Below, piece by piece: positions 46,719-56,573 of a stretch of DNA of 64,000 bases (position 1 is the stretch's first letter; every line of letters begins with the position of its first letter). The notes below the pieces were generated by a model. The model had not been told where the DNA came from. It saw only the letters and a program-made list of their open reading frames with translations, and did no database searches. This stretch comes from Pokkaliibacter sp. MBI-7. GTDB lineage: Bacteria; Pseudomonadota; Gammaproteobacteria; Pseudomonadales; Balneatricaceae. Location of the stretch: contig NZ_JARVTG010000001.1 in NCBI RefSeq assembly GCF_029846635.1, forward strand, positions 2,609,001 through 2,673,000, read 5' to 3'. A program made the translations under genes and the position numbers.

Positions 46719-46856
46719 TACTGAATCGGCTTCATGATCCTGTTTGGCAGTCGTCTGCTCATCCACGATGCGGAGCATCAGAGATGCCTTGCGTTTGGCC
46801 TCGGCCACAACCTCGGGTTTCTCCTGCTCCAGGAGCTGCTCTAGTGTTCTTGCCAC
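46719..46856 (-). CDS. Small ORF resembling the N-terminus of HigA-type antitoxins
   Basis: A 45-residue frame beginning MARTLEQLLEQEKPEVVAEA, a start often seen in XRE/HigA-type antitoxins before their helix-turn-helix. The helix-turn-helix part is absent, so this is a remnant or a distinct small protein. GAGG lies 7 bases before GTG 46856. No toxin partner is adjacent. Confidence 0.4.
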
Positions 46857-46921
46857 TGGAATACCTCGCCAGTTTGGTTAAAATCTGATTATAGAACGTT
46901 TGGATAGGGAGGATGAGCACC

Positions 46922-47032
46922 ATGGATACATTCACAATTGCCATGCTGAGTTTGCTCGCATTTTTTACCGTGGTGACCTTCGGAAGTTTGTATCTCTATA
47001 ACAAATCCCGGAAAAACGGCTCTGAGCATTGA
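46922..47032 (+). CDS. 36-residue single-pass membrane microprotein
   Basis: MDTFTIAMLSLLAFFTVVTF then GSLYLYNKSRKNGSEH: one transmembrane helix with a basic cytoplasmic tail. GGAGG lies 9 bases before ATG 46922. It is convergent with the gene ending at 47068. Function unknown. Confidence 0.5.
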   Translation: MDTFTIAMLSLLAFFTVVTFGSLYLYNKSRKNGSEH

Positions 47033-47067
47033 AGCCTTTGCGTGACATGTAACGCACCCAAACTACA

Positions 47068-47463
47068 TCATCTATGAACTTTCACATGTGAAAGTTTTCC
47101 GTCGGTCATAGTCGTGACGGCTTCCTCATCCAGATCGATACCTTTCATAGGCTTTCCCCTGTAGGTGAACCGGGGCCACCTGGTGGTTTGGAATACCCCA
47201 TGAGGCACCTCGTCATCATCTCCCAACCAGGTACGTAGCCGGAGATCGACAATCCAATCACCATCGCCATCCAGTTCGACCCAGCAGTGCGGCGCCACCA
47301 GGTCGCCACGTTTCTCGTCTTTCACATACCCCATGTAGCACCGATGTGGGATGTCGGCTTTCCGAAGCAGGTGGCTGATCACATACGTCATGCCATCACA
47401 GTAGAGGCCGGTCTCTTCCAGAGGAAGCAGACCGATCTCCAGGGCATCATGCCACACGCTCAT
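47068..47463 (-). CDS. Transglutaminase-like cysteine protease/transferase fold protein
   Basis: A 131-residue protein with a Cys-His-Asp triad in the transglutaminase-like order: Cys22 in GLYCDGMTYVISHLL, His59 in APHCWVEL and Asp73 in DWIVDLRLRTW. ATG 47463 overlaps the stop of the upstream lipoprotein gene (ATGA), so the two are coupled. A longer frame (to 47571) overlaps the lipoprotein gene and lacks support. No signal peptide is visible. The 20-bp palindrome at 47077-47096 lies inside its last codons. The fold assignment is from motifs; the substrate is unknown. Confidence 0.6.
   Translation of the reverse strand: MSVWHDALEIGLLPLEETGLYCDGMTYVISHLLRKADIPHRCYMGYVKDEKRGDLVAPHCWVELDGDGDWIVDLRLRTWLGDDDEVPHGVFQTTRWPRFTYRGKPMKGIDLDEEAVTTMTDGKLSHVKVHR
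47077..47096. promoter_or_regulatory. 20-bp perfect palindrome, copy 1
   Basis: AACTTTCACATGTGAAAGTT. An identical copy lies at 55335-55354, ahead of the trfA operon. Here it falls in the last codons of the transglutaminase-like gene. A repressor operator is the likeliest role. Confidence 0.6.
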
Positions 47464-48335
47464 CCTTGATCCGGTGTGATGAATAGTTCCGCCTTCCCTG
47501 CTGTCAGGATCACCGGTGCAGTGTAGCCGCCGGTGTCCAGCTTTTGCGATGCAACGAAGATAAATGCCCATGACGGAAGCTCCCGGCTGATGCCTGCAAG
47601 CAACTGGTTCTTGTCCAGGCTCGAACCCTTGGGGATGTTCACTTTGATGCGGGAGTAATCCGTTTCGTCATCCGCATAGAAGCCATAACCGTTCTGCTCG
47701 CCTGCCACAAAATCAGGAGCTTTTCTCGGCGCCTTTGTGGGGGCATACACGGTCGTGGCCACATAACAGGACTGATCATAGTCTCGATTGGCGGTATCCC
47801 AGTCAGGGCAACCGTGCTCGGGAGCGACAATCCGCACCGAGGAAAGAATGTATTCCGACACCAGGGGTAGATCCTGATGCAGATTCTTGTTATCGACAAC
47901 ATATTTGACATTCGCCTGCTGTAAGGACTTCTCAATGCCATCGAGCAGGGTGTTCGACATCAGTTCCCAGGCTTCCCCTGCATTACCTGCTTTTGTTTCC
48001 GGAACCCAGCCAAATATGCTGTCTCGCTCCATAACGCCCTTTGGCGCAAAGGCACTGGTTAACAAGCCCAAGCCCAGTGACTTGCCCCAGTCCAATCCGA
48101 GCCCATGTCCGGAATTGAACAGCAGTGCGTCACCCGTGACATCCCATCCCTTGCTGATAACGCCGTCTCGTTGGTCCCTGGGGATGTCGTAATCCCTGGC
48201 GTCGTAGAGGCCTCCGGCCTTAGCCAAGTTGTAAGCGAGACTATGGTCTTCCTTGTATTGGTAGCTGCTTGTCGTCGTTGCGCAGCCTGAGGCCAGTCCG
48301 GCTGCAAGAATTATTACGGTTAATTTCTTCGTCAT
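47460..48335 (-). CDS. Lipoprotein of unknown function, divergent from traG
   Basis: A 291-residue protein starting MTKKLTVIILAAGLASGC, a signal ending in a lipobox-like LASGC with Cys18. AGGAG is 8 bases before ATG 48335. The mature part is rich in Tyr/Asp with no recognised domain (DARDYDIPRDQRDGVISKGW, later SWAFIFVASQKLDTGGYTAP). It is divergent from traG and coupled to the transglutaminase-like gene. Entry- or surface-exclusion proteins often sit beside traG, which suggests that role, but there is no sequence evidence for it. Confidence 0.6.
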   Translation of the reverse strand: MTKKLTVIILAAGLASGCATTTSSYQYKEDHSLAYNLAKAGGLYDARDYDIPRDQRDGVISKGWDVTGDALLFNSGHGLGLDWGKSLGLGLLTSAFAPKGVMERDSIFGWVPETKAGNAGEAWELMSNTLLDGIEKSLQQANVKYVVDNKNLHQDLPLVSEYILSSVRIVAPEHGCPDWDTANRDYDQSCYVATTVYAPTKAPRKAPDFVAGEQNGYGFYADDETDYSRIKVNIPKGSSLDKNQLLAGISRELPSWAFIFVASQKLDTGGYTAPVILTAGKAELFITPDQG

Positions 48336-48461
48336 TGAGGTTTCTCCTATAGCAATGGAATTAGGTTGCCATAGGTCTTCAAAAACGCAATAACATGCAG
48401 GCATCTTCTTGAAAAAAATGGAAATATGTTCTGAAAGGAAAAAGTTGGGATAATTGGGTAA

Positions 48462-48490
48462 AACGCCAAAATTGGGCAGTTACAGAGTCG
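48462..48490 (+). promoter_or_regulatory. Activator-box-like repeat 2, upstream of traG
   Basis: ACGCCAAAATTGGGCAGTTA then CAGAGTCG. The most divergent of the four copies. It starts 83 bases before the traG ATG; copies 3 and 4 start 87 bases before their genes. Confidence 0.7.
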
Positions 48491-48544
48491 TGGTAAAGAG
48501 GATTGAGCGAATAGGCTATCTCCAAATTTCGGGAGAATACGCCT

Positions 48545-51500
48545 ATGTTTACAATTCACTCTATCGGGGACTCGGCATTCTTGGAGCAAATCCTGATTGC
48601 GATGTCCATGATCACTGGTACCGGGGACTTCGAGAAAATGGTCAGCATTGGCTTGCTGCTCGGTGTTCTCATCATCTGTATCCAGTCAGTTTTTCAGGGA
48701 GCAAAACAAATCAACTTCCAGCAGGTCTTGCTGGGATGGCTCATCTATGCCTGCTCTTTTGGGCCCACAACGACCGTGACTATTGAAGACGCCTATACAG
48801 GCGAGGTGCGTGTCGTTGCCAACGTCCCGCTATTGGTTGGTTTTGCGGGCGGGATGATCTCCAACGTTGGGTACACCATTACCAACCTCTTCGAGACCGG
48901 ATATGGGGTTATCGTACCTAACGTCACGGAAAGCCACTTTGCGGAGACTTTGAAGCTGCTAAACGACGTTCGTAGAAGAGCTTATAATACCGGAGTTTTC
49001 ACGGCCTTGAACGCGGCCAATGGCGGTGGATACATCGATGTGCGCCTTTCCTGGAACAACTACATCCGAGAATGCACTCTAACCAAGGTTGACCTCAGAC
49101 TGATGTCCTTGGATGAACTCATGAGTCGTCCAACAGACACAGCGCTTCGTTTTAACTCCCAGCTCTATGGGACTCGCCTTTACCTCTCTGCGGCCAATCC
49201 TGACGGGACAGACTACACCTGTACCGACGGGTGGGTCGCCATCAGTAGCGCCACTGCGAATCTGAATAGTCCTGTGGTGGATGCCCTGAACAACCTGCTA
49301 GGAGTCGATACCACCACCGGCGATGACGCCATCACCAAAATCGGTGATTCGCTGCAAGCAATGGGGGCTTCGACAACCTCATCCATCGACTATTTGAAAG
49401 CGTCGGTACTGGAGCCCCTCTATTACGAGGCTGCCGCTGGTCGCTACCAGGACTTACAGGACTACGGCGCCGCGCTGATGATTAACCAGGCCATTCAGCA
49501 GCGGAATACCCAGTGGGCGGCGGAACAGTCCATGTTCATGACGGTGGTTCGCCCTATGTTGACCTTCTTCGAAGGATTCATCTACGCCATCACGCCGATC
49601 ATTGCCTTCATCATTGTCATGGGTAGTTTTGGTCTCCAACTGGCGGGCAAGTATGTACAGACTATCCTCTGGATTCAGCTTTGGATGCCAGTGCTGTCCA
49701 TCATCAACCTATTTGTTCACACGGCGGCATCCAAGGAGATGTCTAGCCTGAGTAGCTCCGGGCTCGATTCTATGTATGCGCTGTCATCGACAGGTGACGT
49801 GCTGCAACACTGGATCGCGACGGGTGGTATGTTGGCCGCGGCTACGCCGATCATTTCCTTGTTCATCGTCACTGGCAGCACCTATGCCTTTACCAGCCTT
49901 GCCTCGCGCATCAATGGCGGTGACCACGTAAACGAGAAAATGCAGTCGCCTGATCTTCTGCAGCAAGATCCGGTAATGAAGGGCCAACCGGCGTTTTCGT
50001 ACAACCAGTTCAGTGGTGCCATGGCCTCCGGAGCCGAGTCGCTTGTCGATAAGGTGAACATCGGACAAACCCTGAGTTCGGTGGTTAGCAGCAGCCAGGC
50101 CGCATCTGCCCAAGCCACGCGGAATTTCTCAGAGCAGCTCTCAAACTCGGTTTTCTCCGGTGCATCGGCTGAACAGAGTTACGCCAGGTTGCAGGGACTG
50201 GGCCAAACCCTCAGAGCATCAGATTCGAGCCAGGCCAAGGCAATCTACGGTCAGGCTCAGGATTACGCACGGCAGTACGGATTGTCGGAAACACACACTG
50301 ATGCCATAGCTGGTGCTATGGCTACGAAGGCTTCAGGATCAGTTGATGCAGGTAAGCTTGCTGCGGTGATTGGTGGGCCTATAGGTCGAATTGCTGCTGC
50401 GTCGGGAGCAGTTGGCAAAGATGCACCTTTGAGAGTACAGGGAGATGTTTCGGGGTCTGCTGAGTCCAGGTCGACGGATCAGCGTCAGCAACTGACCACG
50501 GATCTGGATAAGTTGACAAAGAATTTGGGCTTTTCCAAGGATGATTCCGCAGCGTTGACCCAAGATCTGGCGCGACAAACCAACACCGAGTCAGGCCAGC
50601 GGTTCACCAATTCATTGGGTGAGGAACAACGCGAGCAACTTTCCCAATCCGCGACACAAGCCGTTAGCGCTCAAAATACTTATCAGCGCCTTTCCTCCGC
50701 TCAGAGCTCAATTGGCACGGCCAGTCAAATGGATATGCGGGCATTGGCCGCCTCTACCGTTGGTAGTCCAGCTGCAAGCACCGTGTTACAGAATGGAATG
50801 CGTATGGCGTCGCCGGAGACTCGTCAGGCCGCTGCCGAAAAAGCACGGTTTTATCAGGCATTGGGAATGGATTCCGCGCAGGCGTTAGCCGGTGGGCAAA
50901 TATACGCGCTTTTAAACTCCGGCAAGGGAGCCGAGCAGACTGTTGCGGCTGAGGCCATCTCGGCTGCTACAGGTGGTGTCGTCACAAAGGGTGTGGGGCG
51001 GTTTAACGAGAACCAGTTGCTTGTCCAGCAAGCTCCGGCAATCACTGGTCTTTCTAACCCCTCGAAACTCCAAGACCCAACTCGTATGACCCAGAGACAG
51101 CGCACTCAGGCTGAAAGCCGCGTGCCTGGTGAGGATGTAGTATTCCAGCAACATGACAATAATTTGAGCCGGGTACAGGACGCTCATACCAATCAAAAGG
51201 ATTCGTTCCAAGGTGAGCGACTAGGTTCACTGAGAACGCAGATAATGAACTCCAATGTAGAGCCTTCCACCGCATCCAATATCTTTGCCTCGACCGAAGG
51301 GGCTGGTCGATTCTTCGACAATATCGTTGGCGGCTCAGGGGCAGCCATGGATGGGTTCTCAAATGATTTTGCCAACTCGATGAACCAACTGGCACGAATG
51401 ACTCCCGAGCAGCGCGATCAGTTCATTGCAGACGCGCACAAAGGGGATCAGTACATCAAAGATCAATATGGCCTTCCTGGATTCCTGGCTACTGGTGCGG

Positions 51501-51979
51501 CCAACCTGGGTAGAGAGATCATCGGAGCAGGCGTATCCGGTTTCTATGCAGCCAAGGAATGGCTCACTGGAAAATCGGATCTATCCGAGGCGGCTAAGGA
51601 CATGTCGGTTCGCGAGCGTGGCATGTTCTTCGCGGCAGCGCTTGCTAGTGCGAGCGAAGCAGGTGCAGAGCATGCGCAGGCCTTTGTTCAGCAATACGGA
51701 GATGAGTTTCGTAATTTGGCCATGCAGACCGCGATACAAGAGCATGGCCTCCATTCGGATGCGGGAGCTCGGTTGTTTGCCTCGTCCATCCTGGGCACAA
51801 GCGATGGAAAGGAACAGGAATATCGGGCTCAACTCCGGAGTGAAATGGGCGATGATGCCTTGGCAAACAAAACAGCGGATATCATTGAGTCAGCTGCTGG
51901 GGCTGGACGAGAACAGGCTGGGGGTTATCTGGCTCCAGTTTCGCGTTATTTTGCCGTTAAGCAAGGAGGTGGTTCATGA
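48545..51979 (+). CDS. traG: Conjugal transfer mating-pair stabilisation protein TraG (SXT/SGI1 type)
   Basis: A 1,144-residue inner-membrane protein. The N-terminal about 440 residues hold the TraG_N membrane region, with helices near 30-55, 75-105, 340-375, 385-405 and 425-450. The rest is a long polar, Gln/Ser/Ala-rich periplasmic or translocated domain. It matches the length and layout of TraG from SXT/IncC elements and TraG of SGI1, which replaces the helper's protein to overcome entry exclusion. No other mating-pair genes (traH, traN, traF) are present. An activator-like box lies 83 bases upstream. Confidence 0.85.
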   Translation: MFTIHSIGDSAFLEQILIAMSMITGTGDFEKMVSIGLLLGVLIICIQSVFQGAKQINFQQVLLGWLIYACSFGPTTTVTIEDAYTGEVRVVANVPLLVGFAGGMISNVGYTITNLFETGYGVIVPNVTESHFAETLKLLNDVRRRAYNTGVFTALNAANGGGYIDVRLSWNNYIRECTLTKVDLRLMSLDELMSRPTDTALRFNSQLYGTRLYLSAANPDGTDYTCTDGWVAISSATANLNSPVVDALNNLLGVDTTTGDDAITKIGDSLQAMGASTTSSIDYLKASVLEPLYYEAAAGRYQDLQDYGAALMINQAIQQRNTQWAAEQSMFMTVVRPMLTFFEGFIYAITPIIAFIIVMGSFGLQLAGKYVQTILWIQLWMPVLSIINLFVHTAASKEMSSLSSSGLDSMYALSSTGDVLQHWIATGGMLAAATPIISLFIVTGSTYAFTSLASRINGGDHVNEKMQSPDLLQQDPVMKGQPAFSYNQFSGAMASGAESLVDKVNIGQTLSSVVSSSQAASAQATRNFSEQLSNSVFSGASAEQSYARLQGLGQTLRASDSSQAKAIYGQAQDYARQYGLSETHTDAIAGAMATKASGSVDAGKLAAVIGGPIGRIAAASGAVGKDAPLRVQGDVSGSAESRSTDQRQQLTTDLDKLTKNLGFSKDDSAALTQDLARQTNTESGQRFTNSLGEEQREQLSQSATQAVSAQNTYQRLSSAQSSIGTASQMDMRALAASTVGSPAASTVLQNGMRMASPETRQAAAEKARFYQALGMDSAQALAGGQIYALLNSGKGAEQTVAAEAISAATGGVVTKGVGRFNENQLLVQQAPAITGLSNPSKLQDPTRMTQRQRTQAESRVPGEDVVFQQHDNNLSRVQDAHTNQKDSFQGERLGSLRTQIMNSNVEPSTASNIFASTEGAGRFFDNIVGGSGAAMDGFSNDFANSMNQLARMTPEQRDQFIADAHKGDQYIKDQYGLPGFLATGAANLGREIIGAGVSGFYAAKEWLTGKSDLSEAAKDMSVRERGMFFAAALASASEAGAEHAQAFVQQYGDEFRNLAMQTAIQEHGLHSDAGARLFASSILGTSDGKEQEYRAQLRSEMGDDALANKTADIIESAAGAGREQAGGYLAPVSRYFAVKQGGGS

Positions 51980-52332
51980 ATACGGCACTGGTCCAACTGA
52001 AACTTCGGGAACGCCAGCTTCAGGACGAACTGGAACAGGTATGGGCAAGCATGGATAGCCTGCTGGAAGCTCATGAAGTGTGCGGCCCTATCACTCCGAT
52101 CTTGGTTATCAATACACTGAAACTGATGATACTGGAAGGATACGGGGATTGGCTTGTAACTCCAGTGGAGCGAGCTGGTGATGGCTTGGTGACTAGCGCT
52201 GAAGCCTTAAAGGTCGCTAGTAAGGAAACCGGTCTAGGTCCGCATTTATTGCGGGGAATGCTTAGTCGAGCCCAGCGCCGCCCCGTATTAGTTTGCAAGG
52301 ACGGTAAACTAATACTTCGAGTTGAAGGTTAA
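51976..52332 (+). CDS. Hypothetical protein coupled to traG
   Basis: A 118-residue soluble protein overlapping the traG stop (ATGA) after GGAGG. Residues 1-35 are predicted helical (LKLRERQLQDELEQVWASMD); the C-terminal half (EALKVASKETGLGPHLLRGM) looks like a winged or helix-turn-helix fold. Unlike SXT eex it has no membrane helix, so it is unlikely to be an exclusion protein. No family recognised. Confidence 0.6.
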   Translation: MNTALVQLKLRERQLQDELEQVWASMDSLLEAHEVCGPITPILVINTLKLMILEGYGDWLVTPVERAGDGLVTSAEALKVASKETGLGPHLLRGMLSRAQRRPVLVCKDGKLILRVEG

Positions 52333-52471
52333 TCACCGGCGGGGAAGACCGACAGGAAAGACGCTGCATAACGCAAGTTCTCTCAATAAGGGATTCCCCG
52401 CTGTAGTGGCTCAATGATTTCGGGCACTCGGTAAAGCGTTATTCTAACGCGCTCAGTGAGGTGTCTTGTTT

Positions 52472-53436
<965 letters not shown>

Positions 53437-53439
53437 TAG

Positions 53440-53648
53440 TCCATTATGCTTGTGAACGTCAGCCCAATCTGACCCGTGCTGGGATTGGCCTACATCACAT
53501 GCCTTTGCGTTGACCTGTCGATTGGGTCCTGACGTTCCCTGGCATTACCAGGCCTGGCGTTTGTGACCTAATAGGAGCTTTGCACCGCACCCTTGTGTCC
53601 TGTCCTGCGCTCAGGATTGGTGATGCGTCCTTGTCAGAGGAAAAGCGC
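53440..53648 (+). ncRNA. Putative bridge RNA of the IS110-family element
   Basis: The left noncoding end folds strongly: AACGTCAG-CCCAATC (53455-53469) pairs with GATTGGG-TC-CTGACGTT (53520-53536), enclosing a 50-base loop, and CCTGG / CCAGG (53538-53552) forms a second hairpin. Bridge RNAs of IS110-group elements come from this end and pair with target and donor through internal loops. Exact ends and guide loops were not assigned. Confidence 0.6.
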
Positions 53649-54710
53649 ATGAACCATCAGTCGAACGCACACGACGTCATTCTTGGCGTGGATACTCATT
53701 TGGATATTCATATGGGTGTCCTGGTTAGCAACACGGGTCAGTTGTTGGGAGAACTCCAGGTTGATACGAATACAACCGGTTACCTCAAGCTACTGACCTG
53801 GGCGCAATCGTTCGGAAAGCTAACCCGTGCAGGGGTAGAAGGTACGGGCACCTATGGCGCGGGCCTGGTCCAGGTTTTACGGGATCACGGCGTTATCGTG
53901 TATGAGGTGAATAGACCCGACCGAAGCCGGAGACGGCTCCAGGGCAAGTCGGATCCGATTGATGCGGAAAACGCAGCGCGTGCCGTTCTGGCCGGTCGGG
54001 CAACCGCCATCCCCAAAGAGCAATCCGGTGTGGCTGAGGCCTTGCGCATTGCCTGTGTTGCGCGGCGGAGTGCCGTCAAAGCCAAAACCCAGGCGATTAA
54101 CCAACTACGGGCGCTACTGGTGAGTGCGCCTGCTGATATTCGCGCCCGGCTGTGGCGTAGTAAACCTGAGGCCTGTGTGGCGATCTGTGCACGGTTACGC
54201 ACGCTTGGGGATACGCCGCACTTACAGGTATTGGCGGCCACTTTAAGCTCCCTTGCCAAACGTTGGCGTGCATTGGCTGACGAAGTAGACGAACATGACA
54301 AGGTGTTGGATGCCCTTACGAAACAGCATGCTAAGCGCTTGAGGAATCAGTTTGGGGTCGGGCCACAGACCGCCGCAGTGCTGCTGTCAGTCGCAGGTGA
54401 TAATCCTGAACGGCTGAAAAGCGAAGCGGCATTAGCGGCCCTGTGTGGCGCCAATCCGTTGCCGGCATCGTCTGGTAAGACCATCCGGCACCGCCTCAAC
54501 CGAGGTGGCAGCCGGACGGCCAACAACGCGCTATGGACCATTGCTATGGTGCGTATGCGCAGTGAGCCCCGAACGCGGGCCTATGTGGAACGTCGAATGG
54601 GGGAAGGCCTCTCAACGAAGGAGATCCGTCGGTGTCTGAAACGGTATATCGCCAGAGAGCTGTATCCTCTGATCCTCGCGGACCTGGCAGAATCAGTACG
54701 GGTGCCTTGA
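53649..54710 (+). CDS. IS110-family transposase (DEDD recombinase)
   Basis: A 353-residue transposase. N-terminal RuvC-like catalytic residues appear in VILGVDTHLDIH, AGVEGTGTYG and GKSDPIDAENAARAV. The C-terminal domain has GVGPQTAAVLLSVAGD and the serine-containing LPASSGKTIRHRLNRGGSRT. ATG 53649 has GAGG upstream; the frame is open to 53580 in the noncoding RNA region. Confidence 0.92.
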   Translation: MNHQSNAHDVILGVDTHLDIHMGVLVSNTGQLLGELQVDTNTTGYLKLLTWAQSFGKLTRAGVEGTGTYGAGLVQVLRDHGVIVYEVNRPDRSRRRLQGKSDPIDAENAARAVLAGRATAIPKEQSGVAEALRIACVARRSAVKAKTQAINQLRALLVSAPADIRARLWRSKPEACVAICARLRTLGDTPHLQVLAATLSSLAKRWRALADEVDEHDKVLDALTKQHAKRLRNQFGVGPQTAAVLLSVAGDNPERLKSEAALAALCGANPLPASSGKTIRHRLNRGGSRTANNALWTIAMVRMRSEPRTRAYVERRMGEGLSTKEIRRCLKRYIARELYPLILADLAESVRVP

Positions 54711-54934
54711 CATAGGAGCGTCAATGCACCGATGGAGCGGCTCTTTCGCAGTGTGAAAAGTGAGTGGGTACCGAAGTGTGGATACACCAGCCTGGATCAG
54801 GCGATCAAGGATATCGGTGACTACCTGATGAGCTATTACAACGAACAGAGGCCTCATTGCCACAACGGTGGTTTAACTCCGGTGATGAGGGAAAAAGAGG
54901 CTAAGAAGCTGTCCGGAAATAGTTGACCACTACA

Positions 54935-55285
54935 CCGTTGTCTCGCATTGTCCAGGAGCAGGTTCGTCCTCAGCTAGGCATGAACTTCGGGAACGCCGAG
55001 AATCCCCAATGCGGCGGTATCCCGCTGGATAAGATCGCAGAGATTGACTGGAGCAAGGTCAACCTGGACGAGTGGCTTGGGATTCTGCAACAGAACGGCA
55101 AGTTTCCGGACCCGAGCTCGCTAAACCTCGACAGCCTGACCGGAGCCGGTAGCGACTTCAACATTGACGGTAGCCGCAAGAACGCCCAGGAAAGGACACT
55201 GGAGCGCTTGAACGGCGTCGACGTAGATAAGGCGCGGCGCGACTTGGCGTCCGAGATCTTCCCGGACTGGGACGGCTCGAATTGA
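54935..55285 (+). pseudogene. C-terminal remnant of an island gene cut by the IS3-family element
   Basis: The frame comes in from inside the IS end and encodes about 116 residues (RIVQEQVRPQLGMNFGNAEN ... SEIFPDWDGSN) with no start codon or ribosome site of its own. The composition fits the soluble tail of a conjugation- or island-type protein, but I do not recognise it. Its 5' part is not found on the other side of the IS, so it was deleted. Confidence 0.55.
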
Positions 55286-55302
55286 GATCCACCCCGTTAA
55301 AA

Positions 55303-55323
55303 CCAGCATCATGCTGGCTTTAA
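55303..55323 (+). terminator. Weak terminator hairpin
   Basis: CCAGCA-TCA-TGCTGG followed by CTTTAAT, 18 bases after the remnant gene's stop. Confidence 0.55.
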
Positions 55324-55334
55324 TCATTGATGAA

Positions 55335-55354
55335 AACTTTCACATGTGAAAGTT
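55335..55354. promoter_or_regulatory. 20-bp perfect palindrome, copy 2
   Basis: AACTTTCACATGTGAAAGTT, identical to 47077-47096. It ends 22 bases before activator-like box 3, so it is well placed as an operator in the trfA-operon promoter region. Confidence 0.65.
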
Positions 55355-55375
55355 CTCTCGTGATTCTCGTTCTTT

Positions 55376-55403
55376 GCGCCCGAAAAGGGCACTTCCAGAG
55401 GCG
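55376..55403 (+). promoter_or_regulatory. Activator-box-like repeat 3, upstream of the trfA operon
   Basis: GCGCCCGAAAAGGGCACTTC then CAGAGGCG. It starts 87 bases before the ATG at 55463. If it binds a helper-encoded activator, replication would be switched on when the helper is present. Confidence 0.75.
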
Positions 55404-55462
55404 AGGTTTTTAGACGCCACCCAGCAAAATTACCCCTGTGATCAAATTCATCAGGGGAACCT

Positions 55463-55702
55463 ATGCAGCAGACAATCCAAATCGAAAGTGACACTGGTCA
55501 CGGGCATCTACAGCTTCTGTCAGTGCACGAAGTAACGGCTCTACTGAAGATTTCCGCGCCAACGCTTCAACGAATCCGGGCCAACGATCCAACTTTCCCC
55601 CGACCCTATCGTCTGGCTGGAGAGCGGACACTGCGCTATCGGGTCGACCAACTTGAATCCTGGCTGGCGTCTCGTCTGGTTGAGTCTGATGAAGCCTGCT
55701 AG
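55463..55702 (+). CDS. AlpA/MerR-like helix-turn-helix protein before trfA
   Basis: A 79-residue DNA-binding protein: LLSVHEVTALLKISAPTLQR is the helix-turn-helix and RANDPTFPRPYRLAGERTLR the wing, as in AlpA-type excisionase/regulators. GGGGA precedes ATG 55463. It overlaps the trfA start, so it is co-transcribed and could regulate trfA or act in excision. Confidence 0.75.
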   Translation: MQQTIQIESDTGHGHLQLLSVHEVTALLKISAPTLQRIRANDPTFPRPYRLAGERTLRYRVDQLESWLASRLVESDEAC

Positions 55703-56573
55703 TAGATATATGGAGGGCAATAAAAAGCACCGCAAGCCAGCCGCCGAAGTGCTGGCTGCGAGAGTGGATGAAGCGAAGCAGGCGGCTCTACTTCAACACA
55801 CGAAGCAGGAGATAAAAGACCTGCAACTCTCGCTATTCGACATTGCTCCCTGGTCCGACAATATGCGGGTCATGCCGAACGACTACTCTCGATCGGCGCT
55901 GTTCACTGTGCGCAACAAGCGCACTCCCCGTGCGGCCTTGCAGAACCACCCCATTTACCATGTCAACAAAGACGTGAATATAACCTATACAGGTGTTGAG
56001 CTGCGCGCTCAGGACGACGAGCTGGTTTGGCAGCAGGTACTGGAATATTCCAAACGGTCGCCATTGGGCGAGCCAATTACTTTCACGTTCTACAGACTTT
56101 GCCAGGATTTGGGTTGGTCGATCAACAAAGCCTATTACACCAAGGCCGAAGAATGCTTGTCTCGCCTCCAGGCGTCCGCAATGGCCTTTTCCTCCGCGCG
56201 GATCGGCCGCCTCGAATCACTGTCGCTTATCCATCGATTCCGCGTCTTGGATCGAGGCAAGAAAACATCTCTATGCCAGGTTGAAATCGACGAAGAAATC
56301 GTCGTGCTCTTCGCTGGCGATCACTATTCGAAATTCGTCTGGGAAAAGTACCGCAAGCTGTCGCCCACAGCCCGGCGGATGTTCGACTACTTCGCATCCC
56401 ACAAAGAGCCCTATCCGCTTAAGCTGGAGACCTTTCGGTTGATGTGCGGCTCAGAATCAACCAGAGCAAAGAAGTGGCGCGAACAGGTCGGCGCGGCCTG
56501 TGACGAGCTGTGCGAGAACGACATGGTGGCAAGTGCCTGGGTTCATAATGACTTGGTGCACTGCAAACGGTGA
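55689..56573 (+). CDS. trfA: TrfA-family plasmid replication initiator
   Basis: A 294-residue initiator closely resembling IncP TrfA: NDYSRSALFTVRNKRTPRAA, YHVNKDVNITYTGVELRAQ, DDELVWQQVLEYSKRSPLGE, YYTKAEECLSRLQA, KYRKLSPTARRMFDYFASHK and the end VHNDLVHCKR. TrfA binds iterons, opens the origin and recruits DnaB. ATG 55689 overlaps the preceding gene; ATG 55710 is an alternative (RK2 TrfA also has two forms). Matching iterons begin 168 bases downstream. A plasmid initiator in a chromosomal island implies replication after excision. Confidence 0.93.
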   Translation: MKPASRYMEGNKKHRKPAAEVLAARVDEAKQAALLQHTKQEIKDLQLSLFDIAPWSDNMRVMPNDYSRSALFTVRNKRTPRAALQNHPIYHVNKDVNITYTGVELRAQDDELVWQQVLEYSKRSPLGEPITFTFYRLCQDLGWSINKAYYTKAEECLSRLQASAMAFSSARIGRLESLSLIHRFRVLDRGKKTSLCQVEIDEEIVVLFAGDHYSKFVWEKYRKLSPTARRMFDYFASHKEPYPLKLETFRLMCGSESTRAKKWREQVGAACDELCENDMVASAWVHNDLVHCKR

